64,000 bases of DNA from Rhodococcus tukisamuensis NBRC 100609 (GTDB lineage Bacteria > Actinomycetota > Actinomycetes > Mycobacteriales > Mycobacteriaceae), in assembly GCF_001894985.1 (NCBI RefSeq), contig NZ_BCXG01000001.1, positions 124,001 to 188,000 of the forward strand, written 5' to 3'. Below, piece after piece: positions 22,689 through 32,737 of this stretch. The notes under the pieces were generated by a model. That model saw nothing but the letters and a program-made list of their open reading frames with translations. It did no database searches and was not told the DNA's origin. Position numbers and translations under genes: made by a program. How positions within the stretch are numbered: position 1 is the first letter of the stretch; each line of letters starts with the position of its first letter.

Positions 22689-23875
22689 GCCGACGTGTCC
22701 TGGGTCTGCCGGGTCGGCGTGGGACCGGGCACCGGCCAACGGACGGCGGACCCGCGGGTGCCCACCCCCCAGCGGGCGGAACGGCAGATCAGTTCCTTGA
22801 CCACCGCCGCGGTGCGCCCGCCGAGCGCGATGCGGCGGGGGCTGTCGTCGGCGCGGACGAGCTGGACCACGCCCGCCCGCCGGCCCAGGCTGATGCACTG
22901 CGACGCGAAGCCGATGGACAGCGGCCGCGGCGCCCGCCCGTCGAGCAGGGCGAGCGCGGTGTCGGCGCCGTGCGCGCCGAGCGGGATGGCGGCCTGGCAG
23001 CTCATCCGGATGTGCCCGGCGACCCGCTCCGGCGGTGCGACGGCATCGCCGACGCCGATCACGTTCGGGTGCCCGAGGCACACCAGGTTCTCGTCGGTCT
23101 GCAGCCGGCCGGCGCCGTCGACCGGCAGACCGCTGCGCCGGGCCAGGTCCGGCACCCCGAGGGCGCCCGCCCAGATCGTGCAGTCGCTGGCCAGGACCGT
23201 GCCGTCCGCCAGCACCACGCGGCCGGGCTCGGCGCGGAGCATCCGGCTGCCCGCGTGCACCTCGACGCCGAGTCGGGCGAGCGTGCGGGTGACGCCGCGT
23301 CGGCCGCGCTCGGACAGGCCCTCGGCCACCGGACCCGCGGACACCAGGCGCACCGTCCGGCCGGGGAGCCGTTCGGCGATCTCGGCGGAGGTCTCGATGC
23401 CGGTCAGCCCGCCGCCCACGACCACGACGCTCGAGTCGTCGGCCAGTTCCCGCAGCCGTGACCGGAGCCGGTCGGCGTCCTCGAGGTCTCCGACCGTGTG
23501 CGTGTGCTCGGCGCCGACCCCGCGGTCGGACCGGCTTCCCACCGCGTAGACGAGGAGGTCGAAGTCGAGCGATCCGCCGTCGTCGAGGACCACCGCGGCG
23601 TCGGTGATCCGGTCGACGGTCGCGACCCGGACCCGCACGGCGGGGTCCAGCAGTCCGGAGAGCGCGGTGGTGGCGTCCGCGCCGTCCGCCGCGTGCTGGT
23701 GCAGCCGGACGCGTTCGACGAACTCGGACCGCGGGTTGACCACGGTGACGGTGACGCCGGGTCGGCGCGCGGCCTGGATCCGGTTCGCGGCGATCACGCC
23801 CGCGTATCCCGCACCGACCACCACGACGTTCCTGGGCGGGACTTCGCTGGATCGGGTTCCTTGTGACGCGTTCAT
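22685..23875 (-). CDS. FAD-dependent pyridine nucleotide oxidoreductase (NDH-2-like) linked to ECF41
   Basis: Flavoprotein of 396 aa. The FAD-binding start [17 protein letters not shown] has the GxGxxG pattern; a second Rossmann motif ([19 protein letters not shown]) is the NAD(P)H site, and the late segment [12 protein letters not shown] closes the FAD pocket. The size suits NDH-2-type or AIF-like reductases, but no C-terminal membrane anchor is seen. It is upstream of and overlaps the sigma gene; ECF41 sigma factors typically control an adjacent oxidoreductase, epimerase or carboxymuconolactone decarboxylase-type gene, and this one fits that role. Start ATG at 23875. Electron acceptor unknown. 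Confidence 0.85.
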   Translation of the reverse strand: MNASQGTRSSEVPPRNVVVVGAGYAGVIAANRIQAARRPGVTVTVVNPRSEFVERVRLHQHAADGADATTALSGLLDPAVRVRVATVDRITDAAVVLDDGGSLDFDLLVYAVGSRSDRGVGAEHTHTVGDLEDADRLRSRLRELADDSSVVVVGGGLTGIETSAEIAERLPGRTVRLVSAGPVAEGLSERGRRGVTRTLARLGVEVHAGSRMLRAEPGRVVLADGTVLASDCTIWAGALGVPDLARRSGLPVDGAGRLQTDENLVCLGHPNVIGVGDAVAPPERVAGHIRMSCQAAIPLGAHGADTALALLDGRAPRPLSIGFASQCISLGRRAGVVQLVRADDSPRRIALGGRTAAVVKELICRSARWGVGTRGSAVRWPVPGPTPTRQTQDTSA

Positions 23876-23913
23876 GGCGCTTCCTCCCTCGACGAGTGGC
23901 TCTTCACCAACTA

Positions 23914-23940
23914 GACACCGCAGGGACCGGGAGTGTGACA
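23914..23940 (-). promoter_or_regulatory. candidate ECF41 sigma promoter
   Basis: On the minus strand TGTCACA (23934-23940) is followed after exactly 16 nt by TGTC (23914-23917). The known ECF41 promoter motif is TGTCACA, 16 nt, CGTC; only one base differs. It lies about 40 nt ahead of the oxidoreductase-sigma pair, implying autoregulation. Confidence 0.75.
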
Positions 23941-24050
23941 GCCCCGGCGGAGACCTGGGTCACAGTCGTTCGGCCGGTGCGGCCGCGCCCCGCGCGTGGT
24001 CGTGCGGTGCTGGGTGTGGCGGCGCCGCCTGCAGAGGGCAAGATGGGGTC

Positions 24051-25376
24051 GTGACGCCAGCGCATAACCATCGGTTGAGGAGGGTGGCCGTTCTGTCGGT
24101 CCACACCTCCCCATTGGCTCAACCGGGGACCGGGGACGCGGGCGGGATGAACGTCTACGTCCTGCAGAGCGCCCTGCGACTCGCCGAGCGAGGCGTCGAG
24201 GTGGAGATCTTCACCCGGGCCACGTCCTCCGCGGACGCCCCGGTGGTCGAGGCCGCGCCCGGCGTCCTGGTGCGCAACGTGGTCGCCGGACCGTTCGAGG
24301 GCCTCGACAAGCACGACCTGCCCACGCAGCTGTGCGCGTTCACGGCCGGGGTGCTGCGCGAGGAGGCGCACCACCCGCCGGGCTACTACGACCTGGTGCA
24401 CTCGCACTACTGGCTCTCCGGGCAGGTGGGCTGGCTCGCCCGCGACCGGTGGGGAGTGCCGCTGGTGCACACCGCGCACACCCTGGCCGCGGTCAAGAAC
24501 GCGGCGCTCGCCGAGGGCGACACCCCGGAACCGGCCGCCCGGCAGATCGGCGAGCAGCAGGTGGTCGCGGAGGCCGACCGGCTGATCACCAACACCGCCG
24601 ACGAGGCCGACAAACTGGTCGAGGTCTACGGCGCCGACCCCGGCCGGATCGACGTGGTGGCGCCCGGCGCCGACCTCTCGCGCTACCAGCCGGGCGACCG
24701 CGCCGCGGCCCGCGCCGAGGTCGGCCTGGACCCGGACGAGTTGATCGTCACCTTCGTCGGCCGGATCCAGCCGCTGAAGGCTCCCGACGTGCTGCTGCGC
24801 GCCGCCGCGGAGCTGATGGCCCGTCAACCGGGGCTGCCGGTGCGGGTGGTGGTGGTCGGCGGGCCGTCGGGCACCGGGCTCGACCGCCCCGACTCGCTGA
24901 TCGAGCTCGCGGCCACGCTCGGCATCGCCCCACGGGTGACGTTCCTGCCGCCGCAGCCGCCCGACCGGCTCGCGCAGGTCTACCGGGCCTCGGACCTCGT
25001 CGCGGTGCCCAGCTACTCGGAGTCCTTCGGTCTGGTGGCCCTCGAGGCCCAGGCCTGTGGGACCCCGGTGGTGGCGGCCGACGTCGGCGGTCTCGGCGTC
25101 GCGGTCCGCGGCGGGGAGACCGGACTGCTGGTGCCCGGGCACCGCACCGACGACTGGGCCGACGCGTTGCAGTCGCTGCTAACCGATCCGAGCCGGCTGA
25201 CGGAGATGGCGCGCCGGGCGCCGCTGCACGCCGCGAACTTCTCCTGGGAGCACACCGCGGACGGGCTGCTGGAGAGCTACCGGCGGGCCGTCGCCGGCTA
25301 CCGCCCGCAGCCGGACCTCGCGCCGCGCCGCGGCCGCGGACTGTGGAAGCTGCGACGACTGGGAGTGCGCGCGTGA
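24051..25376 (+). CDS. mshA: D-inositol-3-phosphate glycosyltransferase (mycothiol synthesis)
   Basis: First committed enzyme of mycothiol synthesis, joining UDP-GlcNAc to 1L-myo-inositol 1-phosphate. 441 aa, GT-B fold of family GT4. The N-terminal half has [20 protein letters not shown] (donor/acceptor loop) and [20 protein letters not shown]. The C-terminal half has [15 protein letters not shown] and the EX7E motif in [20 protein letters not shown]. The GTG at 24051 aligns with the usual N-terminus; the frame is open further upstream but overlaps unrelated sequence. The downstream YbjN gene overlaps by 4 nt. Order and identity match the mycobacterial mshA locus. Confidence 0.95.
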   Translation: MTPAHNHRLRRVAVLSVHTSPLAQPGTGDAGGMNVYVLQSALRLAERGVEVEIFTRATSSADAPVVEAAPGVLVRNVVAGPFEGLDKHDLPTQLCAFTAGVLREEAHHPPGYYDLVHSHYWLSGQVGWLARDRWGVPLVHTAHTLAAVKNAALAEGDTPEPAARQIGEQQVVAEADRLITNTADEADKLVEVYGADPGRIDVVAPGADLSRYQPGDRAAARAEVGLDPDELIVTFVGRIQPLKAPDVLLRAAAELMARQPGLPVRVVVVGGPSGTGLDRPDSLIELAATLGIAPRVTFLPPQPPDRLAQVYRASDLVAVPSYSESFGLVALEAQACGTPVVAADVGGLGVAVRGGETGLLVPGHRTDDWADALQSLLTDPSRLTEMARRAPLHAANFSWEHTADGLLESYRRAVAGYRPQPDLAPRRGRGLWKLRRLGVRA

Positions 25377-25930
25377 ACGAGACCGTCAGCCTGATCGAGG
25401 CCGCCCTGGCCGAGCGGGAAATGGACTACACCCGGCAGGGCGAGAACCAGTTCGTCGTCGAACTGCCGGGGGAGCGCAAGCTCAAGACGGCCTGCCTGCT
25501 CAGCGTCGGCAACCACGGTGTGCGGGTCGAGGCGTTCGTCTGCCGCAACCCCGACGAGAACTTCGAGGGTGTCTACAAGTACCTGCTGCGGCGCAACCGC
25601 CGGCTCTACGGCGTGCACTACACGATCGACCGGTCCGGCGACATCTACCTGGTCGGCCGGATCTCCACCCACGCCGTCACCGGTGACGAACTCGACCGGG
25701 TGCTCGGCCAGGTCCTCGAGGCCGCCGACGGCGACTTCAACATCCTGCTCGAGCTGGGGTTCGCCTCCTCGATCCGGCGCGAGTGGGCCTGGCGGGTCTC
25801 GCGCGGCGAGTCGCTGGCCAACCTGAAGCCGTTCGAGCACCTGATCGGCGACGGCGTCCAGCCCGACGGCGCACCCGCGGGCGAGGACGCACCTGAACGC
25901 GTGCCCGGCACCGTTCCCGGCCTCGACTGA
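25373..25930 (+). CDS. YbjN-domain protein
   Basis: Cytosolic protein of 185 aa in the YbjN family, which has a chaperone-like fold related to type III secretion chaperones but no established reaction. Recognisable segments are [40 protein letters not shown] and [20 protein letters not shown]. The last 25 residues are a Pro/Ala/Glu-rich tail. The GTG at 25373 overlaps the stop of mshA (GTGA), so translation is coupled. The same gene follows mshA in mycobacteria (Rv0487), so a link with mycothiol or with the downstream mutase locus is possible but unproven. Confidence 0.88.
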   Translation: MNETVSLIEAALAEREMDYTRQGENQFVVELPGERKLKTACLLSVGNHGVRVEAFVCRNPDENFEGVYKYLLRRNRRLYGVHYTIDRSGDIYLVGRISTHAVTGDELDRVLGQVLEAADGDFNILLELGFASSIRREWAWRVSRGESLANLKPFEHLIGDGVQPDGAPAGEDAPERVPGTVPGLD

Positions 25931-25962
25931 CGGCCGCTCCCCGGCTGCCACCGAACGCCCGC

Positions 25963-27030
25963 TCAGCCGGGTGCGTCGGGCGGCGTCATGTCGAGTCGTA
26001 CGCCCAGCAGGCGGACCTCGCGGTCGTGGTCCAGCCGCTCGGTCAGCGCGGCGGCGGCGTCCGCAATCACCGCCGGGTCCAGTGTCGGCTCGGCCAGCGG
26101 GCGGCCGGTGGTGTGCGTGTCGAACGGCGCGTACCGGACCTTCAGCGTCACCCGCACCGCCGCTCGCCCCTCGGCCCGCAGGTCCTCGGTGACCCGCCCG
26201 GCCAGCGAGCGCACCTCGGCCGTCACCTGATCGGGGTCGGTGAGATTGTGCTGAAAGGTCGTCTCCCGGCCGTGGCCGCGGGCCACCCATGGCTCGGCGG
26301 TGACCACCTCGCCGCCGATCCCGCGGCCGAGCCGGTGCAGCCACGGCCCGATGGTGGGGCCGAGCGCGTCGGCGAGCTCGCCGTCGGCGGCGTCGGCCAG
26401 CTCGCGAACGGTGTGTATGCCGAGGGCGGCAAGCTTCTTCGCCGTCTTGTCGCCGATGCCCCACAGTGCGTCCGTGTCGCGCTCGCCCATCACCTCGAAC
26501 CAGTTGTCCGCGGTCAGCAGGTACACCCCCCGGGGCTTGCCGAAACCGGTTGCGATCTTGGCGCGCAGCTTGTTGTCGCCGATGCCCACCGAACAGTGCA
26601 GCGAGGTCGCCGCGAGCACCGCGGCCTGGGCTTCGCGGGCGAACGCCACCGGGTCCGCGGTGGCGACGCCGAGAAACGCCTCGTCCCAGCCCAGCACCTC
26701 GACCACCGCGTCGAGTTCGCGGAGGGTGTCCATCACCAACCGCGACGCCGCCGTGTACGCCTCGCCGTCGACGGGCAGGAACACCGCATCGGTGACGCCG
26801 CGGGTGACGAGCCGGCGGGCGGCGACCCGCAGCGGCATCCCCGACCCGATCCCGAACTCGCGGGCCTCGTACGACGCCGTCGAGACCACGCCGCGCTCGG
26901 TGGGGTCACCCCGCCCGCCGACGATCACCGGCCGGCCGCGTAGTTCGGGGTGGCGCAGCACCTCGACCGCGGCGACGAACTGGTCGAGGTCGACGTGCAG
27001 CACCCAGCGGTCGCGCGGCGAGGCACCCAT
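25963..27030 (-). CDS. dinB: Y-family DNA polymerase IV, DinB2 type
   Basis: Translesion DNA polymerase of 355 aa. Catalytic acids are present: Asp14 in HVDLDQF and the pair in GWDEAFLG. Also seen are the helix-hairpin-helix region WGIGDKTAKKLAALGIHTVR and the little-finger domain. The GWDEA motif and length match mycobacterial DinB2 more than DinB1. At the steric-gate position, where E. coli Pol IV has Phe13, this protein has Val19 (DQFVAAVE); DinB2 of M. smegmatis has Leu there and accepts ribonucleotides. No QxxLF-like clamp motif is seen at the C-terminus. Start ATG at 27030, because the sequence upstream is unrelated. It converges with the YbjN gene. Confidence 0.9.
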   Translation of the reverse strand: MGASPRDRWVLHVDLDQFVAAVEVLRHPELRGRPVIVGGRGDPTERGVVSTASYEAREFGIGSGMPLRVAARRLVTRGVTDAVFLPVDGEAYTAASRLVMDTLRELDAVVEVLGWDEAFLGVATADPVAFAREAQAAVLAATSLHCSVGIGDNKLRAKIATGFGKPRGVYLLTADNWFEVMGERDTDALWGIGDKTAKKLAALGIHTVRELADAADGELADALGPTIGPWLHRLGRGIGGEVVTAEPWVARGHGRETTFQHNLTDPDQVTAEVRSLAGRVTEDLRAEGRAAVRVTLKVRYAPFDTHTTGRPLAEPTLDPAVIADAAAALTERLDHDREVRLLGVRLDMTPPDAPG

Positions 27031-27106
27031 CCACCCAGTGTGCGGTGCGGGATGGTCGCCGGCCAGCAGGGCGACTCGCCCCGCCTGCCGGCAGCCCGCC
27101 CGGCGT

Positions 27107-28789
27107 CTAGTGCCCCGCGGCGTCGAGGGCGGCGAGATATCCGAAGACGATCGCGGGACCGATGGTCGCTCCGGGGCCGGCGTAGGTGTGGCCCATGACC
27201 GGTGAGCTGGTGTTGCCCGCGGCGTACAGACCGGCGATGACGGTGCCGTCCGCACGCAACGCCCGACCCGTGCTGTCGGTGTCGACTCCGCCCTTGGTGC
27301 CGAGGTCGCCGGGAACCATCTGCGCGGCATAGAACGGCGCCTTGGTGAGTTCGCCGAGGCTGGGGTTGGGCTTGTTCGAGATGTCCCCGTAGTAGTGCTC
27401 GTACCTGCTCTCGCCACGGTGGAAGTCGGGGTCGGTGCCGGCGCGCGCGTGCGCGTTGAACCGTTCGACGGTGGCGGTGAGGGAGTCGGCCGGAACGCCG
27501 ATCCGCTCGGCGAGTTCGGCGACTGTCCCGGCGGACGTGATGGCCCCGGATCGCATCCAGGAACGGGGGAGCGGTCGACGGGCGGTGACACCGGCGAACA
27601 GGTAGCGGTCGCGGTAGGTCTGGTCGAAGATCAGCCACGCGGGGACGTTCTCGGCGGGGCCGTCGCCCTGCCCGTGCGGGCCGCCGAGCATGCGGTGGGT
27701 CGCCTCGACGTACGGGAGCGACTCGTTCATGAAGCGGACCCCGCGGTCGTTGACCATCAGGCTGCGGGGCAGCGAGCGTTCGGCGAGGGCGAACCACGGG
27801 CCCTTGGGCAGGGGGATGGACGGAGCCCACCAGGCGTCGTCCATGTAGGAGACGGTGGCCCCGACGCGCTGTGCGGCGGTGATCCCGTCGCCGGTGTTGC
27901 TCGGGGCGCCGAGGGTCCACGACGCCGAGACCGGCTCGCGCTGGTACTTCTGCCGCATCTCTGGGTTGCTCTCGAATCCGCCGCAGGCCAGCACCACGCC
28001 GCGGCGGGCACGGAGGGTGGTTCGGGTTCCGCCACTTTCGAGGACCACACCGACCACCCGGTCACCCTCGGTGACCAGGTCGGTCATCGCGGTGCCCAGC
28101 CGAACCGGAACCCCGGCGGCGCGCACACCGAGCAGCAGCTCGGCCATCAACGCGGAGCCCATGCCGATCAGCTTCCTGCCACGGACCCGGCCCGCCATGG
28201 TCCGCGCACCGACCTGCAACATTCGCACCGGGCCGCGCCAGGTCCGCAGCCCGGTGCTCAGCCACCGGTAGTCGGACTGCTTGACGACGACACCGAGCGG
28301 GGCCTTCGTATAGGACGGGTGCAGGGTGGCGAGATCGTCTCCCAATGCGCGAGCGTCGAACGGCAACGGCTCACACGATCGCCCGGTCGCCCGCCCACCG
28401 GGAGCCTCCGGGAAGTAGTCCGAGTAGCCCTTCACCCACTCCAGCTTCAACGGCGAGTTCTCGATCAGGAAATCCAGGGCCTCGGCGCCACGGTCGATGT
28501 AGGCGTCGATCCGATCGGCATCGGCGTCCTCGCCGACGATGCTGGTGAGATAGGTTCTCGCGGCCTCGATGTCGTCAGCGGGCGCTTGCCGCCGCAGCAC
28601 CGAGTTCCCGGGGATCCACACCCCTCCGCCGGAGCGGGCGGACGACCCGCCCCAGTACTGCGACTTCTCGACGATGACGACGGTCAGGCCGTTCCTGGCG
28701 GCGGTGATGGCCGCTGCCATCCCGGCGGCGCCGGATCCGACCACGACCAGATCGACGGTGTCGTCGGATCCGCTGGGGTGCTGTGTCAC
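27107..28789 (-). CDS. kstD: 3-ketosteroid delta1-dehydrogenase
   Basis: FAD enzyme of 560 aa that would introduce the C1-C2 double bond in the A ring of 3-ketosteroids. The FAD site VVVGSGAAGMAAAITAARNG is followed by WGGSSARSGGGVWIPGNSVL, a hallmark of KstD. GYSDYFPEAPGG carries the tyrosine corresponding to the active-site region of rhodococcal KstD1. The C-terminal KAPFYAAQMVPGDLGTKGGV has the catalytic Tyr/Gly segment, and GHTYAGPGATIGPAIVFGYL ends the flavin domain. The GTG at 28789 follows GGAGG with 8-nt spacing and is preferred over the open frame upstream, which would overlap the TetR gene. A TetR gene lies directly upstream in the same direction. Confidence 0.85.
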   Translation of the reverse strand: MTQHPSGSDDTVDLVVVGSGAAGMAAAITAARNGLTVVIVEKSQYWGGSSARSGGGVWIPGNSVLRRQAPADDIEAARTYLTSIVGEDADADRIDAYIDRGAEALDFLIENSPLKLEWVKGYSDYFPEAPGGRATGRSCEPLPFDARALGDDLATLHPSYTKAPLGVVVKQSDYRWLSTGLRTWRGPVRMLQVGARTMAGRVRGRKLIGMGSALMAELLLGVRAAGVPVRLGTAMTDLVTEGDRVVGVVLESGGTRTTLRARRGVVLACGGFESNPEMRQKYQREPVSASWTLGAPSNTGDGITAAQRVGATVSYMDDAWWAPSIPLPKGPWFALAERSLPRSLMVNDRGVRFMNESLPYVEATHRMLGGPHGQGDGPAENVPAWLIFDQTYRDRYLFAGVTARRPLPRSWMRSGAITSAGTVAELAERIGVPADSLTATVERFNAHARAGTDPDFHRGESRYEHYYGDISNKPNPSLGELTKAPFYAAQMVPGDLGTKGGVDTDSTGRALRADGTVIAGLYAAGNTSSPVMGHTYAGPGATIGPAIVFGYLAALDAAGH

Positions 28790-28859
28790 TTCTCGAACCT
28801 CCGTGTTGTTCTCTGTCGTCGTTGTTCTCGGTCGTCGACTGGTGTCGTGAATCGGTGGG

Positions 28860-29486
28860 TCAGTCTTGGGAGTTCGGTTCTCCCGGCGGGACGGCCGTGC
28901 CGGCACGCCAGCGGTCGTGGAGGACCGCGCTGACGGCGCCTTCGACGCAGACGGGGAGCGAGCCACCCCGGTTCTGCGAGCCGCGCAGCCACTGCCGGTA
29001 GCCGAACTCGGCGGCGGCGAGCATCAGGTGCACCAGCAGTCCCGGGTTGCTGTCGGTGTCGGGATCACACGCCATGCGTCGCGCGACGAGTTCGATCAGC
29101 CTGGACCGGTGTTCCGGCGTGATCAGCGCGACGCGGTCCATCAGGTGCGGCGCGGTGCAGAACGCAGTGCGCCACTGCTCGGTCTCGGTGGCCGCGAGCG
29201 TGGTGGAGCGCTCGAGGATCGCCCGCGCGAGCGCCACGTCGGCCGGTTCCGACACCGGCCGCTCCTCGACCAGCGCGACGATGCCCGCGCCGCCCTCGCG
29301 CACCGGATCCAGCAGCAGGTCGTCCTTGCTGCGCACGTGCCGGAAGTACGTGCTCGGCGAGATGCCCGCGGCGTCCGCGATCTGCTCCGTCGTCACCGCG
29401 TCGTAGCCGTCGCGGGCGAACAGGGTGAAGGCGGCGCGCTGAATGTCCGCGCGGACCTGACGTCGTTGCCGTTCACGAAGGGACAT
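28860..29486 (-). CDS. TetR-family regulator, probably of the kstD operon
   Basis: Regulator of 208 aa with an N-terminal TetR HTH (AFTLFARDGYDAVTTEQIAD, then AAGISPSTYFRHVRSKDDLL) and a C-terminal ligand domain. MftR/AcrR-type relatives have similar helices. Start ATG at 29486 with the strong site GGGAGGAG. It precedes kstD by 70 nt on the same strand, and both are probably transcribed from the promoter at 29556-29585, which overlaps a palindrome that suits TetR dimers. Repression relieved by a steroid-type ligand is inferred from the neighbour only. Confidence 0.85.
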   Translation of the reverse strand: MSLRERQRRQVRADIQRAAFTLFARDGYDAVTTEQIADAAGISPSTYFRHVRSKDDLLLDPVREGGAGIVALVEERPVSEPADVALARAILERSTTLAATETEQWRTAFCTAPHLMDRVALITPEHRSRLIELVARRMACDPDTDSNPGLLVHLMLAAAEFGYRQWLRGSQNRGGSLPVCVEGAVSAVLHDRWRAGTAVPPGEPNSQD

Positions 29487-29555
29487 CCCGGGCTCCTCCC
29501 GATGGTGTGGGTCTGCGACGACGGACGCGCCGCGCTCTCCACCCGATTTGGTGAG

Positions 29556-29585
29556 AGTATCTCCACACTTGATAGTCACTGTCAA
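29556..29585 (-). promoter_or_regulatory. TetR-kstD promoter with overlapping operator
   Basis: On the minus strand a consensus -35 TTGACA (29580-29585) is followed after 18 nt by GATACT (29556-29561). A 17-bp near-palindrome, TTGATAGTCACTGTCAA (29569-29585, 7 of 8 arm positions pair), covers the -35 box. This is the expected layout for an autorepressing TetR protein. Confidence 0.6.
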
Positions 29586-29705
29586 TATTCGAGTTAATGT
29601 CACCTTCGGGTCCGCAGACTCTGGTCGGCGGCTCGGATAGTGCGTCGGGTCGGCTCCGGCCGACGCTCGTCGCGGGGGCGTCGGCGGGCGTGTCAGGATT
29701 GACAC

Positions 29706-30452
29706 ATGAGTACTGGAACACTTGTGCTGCTCCGCCACGGCGAGAGCGAATGGAACGCCCTCAACCTGTTCACCGGCTGGGTGGACGTTCACCTCACCGA
29801 CAAGGGCATCGGGGAGGGCAAGCGGGCCGGCGAGCTCCTCAAGGAGCACGACCTGCTGCCGGACGTGCTGTACACGTCGCTGCTGCGTCGCGCGATCAAC
29901 ACCGCCAACCTGGCCCTCGACGCCGCCGACCGGCACTGGATCCCGGTCGTTCGCGACTGGCGTCTGAACGAGCGGCACTACGGCGCCCTGCAGGGCAAGA
30001 ACAAGGCCCAGACCAAGGCGGAGTACGGCGACGACCAGTTCATGCTCTGGCGTCGCAGCTACGACACCCCGCCGCCGGCCATCGAGGCCGGCAGCGAGTA
30101 CAGCCAGGACACCGACCCGCAGTACGCCGACATCGGCGAGGTCCCGCTGACCGAGTGCCTGCTCGACGTGGTCAAGCGGCTCATCCCGTACTGGGAGGAC
30201 ACCATCTCCCAGGACCTCAGGGCCGGTAAGACCGTCCTGGTCACCGCCCACGGCAACTCGCTGCGCGCGCTGGTCAAGCACCTGGACGGCATCTCCGACG
30301 AGGACATCGCCAGCGTGAACATCCCCACCGGGATCCCGCTGCGCTACGACCTCGACGAGAACCTGAAGCCGATCAACAAGGGCGGCACCTACCTCGATCC
30401 CGAGGCCGCCGCGGCCGGTGCCGCGGCCGTCGCCAGCCAGGGCGCGAAGTAG
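29706..30452 (+). CDS. gpm1: 2,3-bisphosphoglycerate-dependent phosphoglycerate mutase
   Basis: Glycolytic mutase interconverting 3- and 2-phosphoglycerate, 248 aa, the full cofactor-dependent length. The phosphohistidine motif is [20 protein letters not shown] (His11). Other landmarks are [16 protein letters not shown] and the second histidine in [20 protein letters not shown]. Start ATG at 29706. It is followed by a clear hairpin and then senX3-regX3, the same order as in mycobacteria (gpm1, senX3, regX3). Confidence 0.95.
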   Translation: MSTGTLVLLRHGESEWNALNLFTGWVDVHLTDKGIGEGKRAGELLKEHDLLPDVLYTSLLRRAINTANLALDAADRHWIPVVRDWRLNERHYGALQGKNKAQTKAEYGDDQFMLWRRSYDTPPPAIEAGSEYSQDTDPQYADIGEVPLTECLLDVVKRLIPYWEDTISQDLRAGKTVLVTAHGNSLRALVKHLDGISDEDIASVNIPTGIPLRYDLDENLKPINKGGTYLDPEAAAAGAAAVASQGAK

Positions 30453-30468
30453 CCGACGATGTTGCTGA

Positions 30469-30501
30469 CCCGGACCCTCCCGTCACGGCGGAGGGTCCGG
30501 G
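30469..30501 (+). terminator. hairpin after gpm1
   Basis: Arms CCCGGACCCTCC (30469-30480) and GGAGGGTCCGGG (30490-30501) pair perfectly over 12 bp around a 9-nt loop, 17 nt past the gpm1 stop. Confidence 0.75.
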
Positions 30502-30609
30502 CGAACGCCAGGTGAACAGCCGGGAAACGGGGCTCGGCATGCCCGTGACGTGCGGAGAAATGCCCGCACCCGGGTTCGGTGGGGGTTCACCGAACCGTAC
30601 GATTCAATT

Positions 30610-31884
30610 GTGAACATCGTTCAGGCCGTGTTGCTGGCCGTGGCCGCCGCTGTCGGTGGCTATCTGGTCGGTGGCGTCCTGGTCCCGTGGCTGCGGCGGC
30701 GCTTCGCCCGCCGGGAGGCGGAACAGTCCGGCCTCACCATGTCCCAGGTGCTCGACCTGATCGTCCTCGCCTCCCACAGCGGCATCGCGGTGGTCGACGC
30801 CTTCCAGGACGTGGTCCTGTTCAACCCGCGTGCCGAGGAACTCGGACTGGTCCGCAACCGGCTGGTCGACGAGCGGGCCTGGGTCGCCGCGAACCGGGTC
30901 CTCGACACCGGCGAGACCGTGGAGATCGACCTGAGCCTGCGCGGTTCCGGCCGTGGACGCGGCAAGATCGCCGTCCGCGGGATCGCGCGCCTGCTCAGCG
31001 AGGAGGACCGCCGCTTCGTGGTGCTCTTCGCCGACGACGACTCCGAGCAGGTCCGGATGGAGGCCACCCGCCGCGATTTCGTGGCGAACGTCAGCCACGA
31101 ACTGAAGACCCCGGTCGGGGCGATGGGCCTGTTGGCCGAGGCGCTGCTCGAGTCCGCCGACGATCCCGAGTCGGTGCGACACTTCGGCGAGCGCGTCCTC
31201 ACCGAGTCGAAGCGGCTCGGCAACATGGTCGGCGAACTGATCGCGCTGTCCCGGCTGCAGGGCGCCGAGAAGCTGCCGGACCTCGACGTCGTCGACGTCG
31301 ACGAGGTGGTCGAGGAGGCGATGCGCCGCTCGCGGGTGACGGCCGAGGCCGCCGGCATCGAGGTGACCGCGGACCGGCCGAGCGGGCTCGAGGTGCTGGG
31401 CGATCGCACCCTGCTGATCACCGCGCTGTCGAACCTGGTGGAGAACGCCATCGCCTACTCGCCCAAGGGATCCCCGGTGTCGGTCAGCCGCACCCGCCGC
31501 GGCGACGAGGTGGCGATCGCCGTCACCGACCGCGGCATCGGCATCGCCAAGGAGGACCAGGAGCGGGTCTTCGAACGCTTCTTCCGGGTGGACAAGGCGC
31601 GGGCCCGGGCCACCGGCGGCACCGGTCTGGGCCTGGCGATCGCCAAGCACGTCGCGGCCAACCACAACGGCTCGATCACGCTGTGGAGCAAGCCGGGCAC
31701 CGGTTCCACGTTCACCCTGTTCATCCCGGGCCACCAGGAGACCGCTGTCGACGACGAACTCCTCGACGACGAGCCGCCGGTGCATCCCGCGATCCCCGAA
31801 CCCACCGTTACACCAGGCAAGACCGTATCGATCGACAACACTGTGCGGCCGCAGGCCGCAACGAATTTGGAGGCCAACCGGTGA
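30610..31884 (+). CDS. senX3: sensor histidine kinase SenX3
   Basis: Membrane-bound kinase of the phosphate-responsive SenX3-RegX3 system, 424 aa from GTG 30610. An N-terminal hydrophobic segment ([20 protein letters not shown]) is followed by a PAS-like region, the HisKA motif [20 protein letters not shown] with His163, and the ATPase boxes [32 protein letters not shown] and [13 protein letters not shown]. The C-terminal tail is acidic and Pro-rich. GTG 30610 is chosen because it gives the usual short head before the membrane segment; GTG 30550 is possible but adds a charged head, and neither has a strong ribosome site. It overlaps regX3 by 4 nt. Confidence 0.92.
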   Translation: MNIVQAVLLAVAAAVGGYLVGGVLVPWLRRRFARREAEQSGLTMSQVLDLIVLASHSGIAVVDAFQDVVLFNPRAEELGLVRNRLVDERAWVAANRVLDTGETVEIDLSLRGSGRGRGKIAVRGIARLLSEEDRRFVVLFADDDSEQVRMEATRRDFVANVSHELKTPVGAMGLLAEALLESADDPESVRHFGERVLTESKRLGNMVGELIALSRLQGAEKLPDLDVVDVDEVVEEAMRRSRVTAEAAGIEVTADRPSGLEVLGDRTLLITALSNLVENAIAYSPKGSPVSVSRTRRGDEVAIAVTDRGIGIAKEDQERVFERFFRVDKARARATGGTGLGLAIAKHVAANHNGSITLWSKPGTGSTFTLFIPGHQETAVDDELLDDEPPVHPAIPEPTVTPGKTVSIDNTVRPQAATNLEANR

Positions 31885-32570
31885 CGAACGTGCTGATTGT
31901 GGAGGACGAGGAGTCGCTGGCCGACCCGTTGGCGTTCCTGCTCCGGCGGGAGGGCTTCGAGGCGACGGTGGTCGGCGACGGCCCGTCCGCGCTGGCCGAG
32001 TTCGACCGGGCCGGTGCCGACATCGTCCTGCTCGACCTGATGCTGCCGGGCATGAGCGGCACCGACGTCTGCAAGCAGTTGCGGGCCCGGTCCGGGGTGC
32101 CGGTCATCATGGTCACCGCCCGCGACAGCGAGATCGACAAGGTGGTCGGGCTGGAGCTGGGCGCCGACGACTACGTCACCAAGCCCTACTCGGCGCGCGA
32201 GCTGATCGCGCGGATCCGTGCGGTGCTGCGCCGCGGCGCCGACAACGACGTGGACGGGGCGCTCGCCGACGGCGTGCTCGAGGCCGGTCCGGTGCGGATG
32301 GACGTGGACCGGCACACCGTGCTGGTCAACGGGGACGCCGTCACCCTGCCGCTCAAGGAGTTCGACCTGCTCGAGTACCTGCTGCGCAACTCCGGCCGGG
32401 TGCTCACCCGTGGTCAGCTGATCGACCGGGTGTGGGGCTCGGACTACGTGGGCGACACCAAGACCCTCGACGTGCACGTCAAGCGCCTGCGCTCGAAGAT
32501 CGAGGCGGACCCCGCCAAGCCGGAACACCTGGTCACGGTGCGCGGGCTGGGGTACAAGCTCGAGGGCTGA
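31881..32570 (+). CDS. regX3: response regulator RegX3
   Basis: OmpR/PhoB-type response regulator, 229 aa, partner of SenX3 in the phosphate starvation response. The receiver has VEDEE, Asp52 in [10 protein letters not shown] (phosphorylation site), Thr in IMVTARDS and Lys in [10 protein letters not shown]. The winged-helix effector domain ends [20 protein letters not shown] and [11 protein letters not shown]. The GTG at 31881 overlaps the senX3 stop (GTGA) and follows GGAGG, so translation is coupled. Everything after its stop up to 55321 is accessory relative to the mycobacterial order. Confidence 0.95.
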   Translation: MTNVLIVEDEESLADPLAFLLRREGFEATVVGDGPSALAEFDRAGADIVLLDLMLPGMSGTDVCKQLRARSGVPVIMVTARDSEIDKVVGLELGADDYVTKPYSARELIARIRAVLRRGADNDVDGALADGVLEAGPVRMDVDRHTVLVNGDAVTLPLKEFDLLEYLLRNSGRVLTRGQLIDRVWGSDYVGDTKTLDVHVKRLRSKIEADPAKPEHLVTVRGLGYKLEG

Positions 32571-32737
32571 TCCGACGGAGCCGTCCGCCGCGGATCCATA
32601 GGCAGACGTGTTCGGTCGCTTCGTCGACTGCGTATTGATCGGGCGTGAAACGGGCCGTTGAATGGAACGTGATGTGATCCACGGCACTACGGGGTGGGTC
32701 GGGCGATTGGCTCACCCCGCGACCGAAGAGGGGCAAC

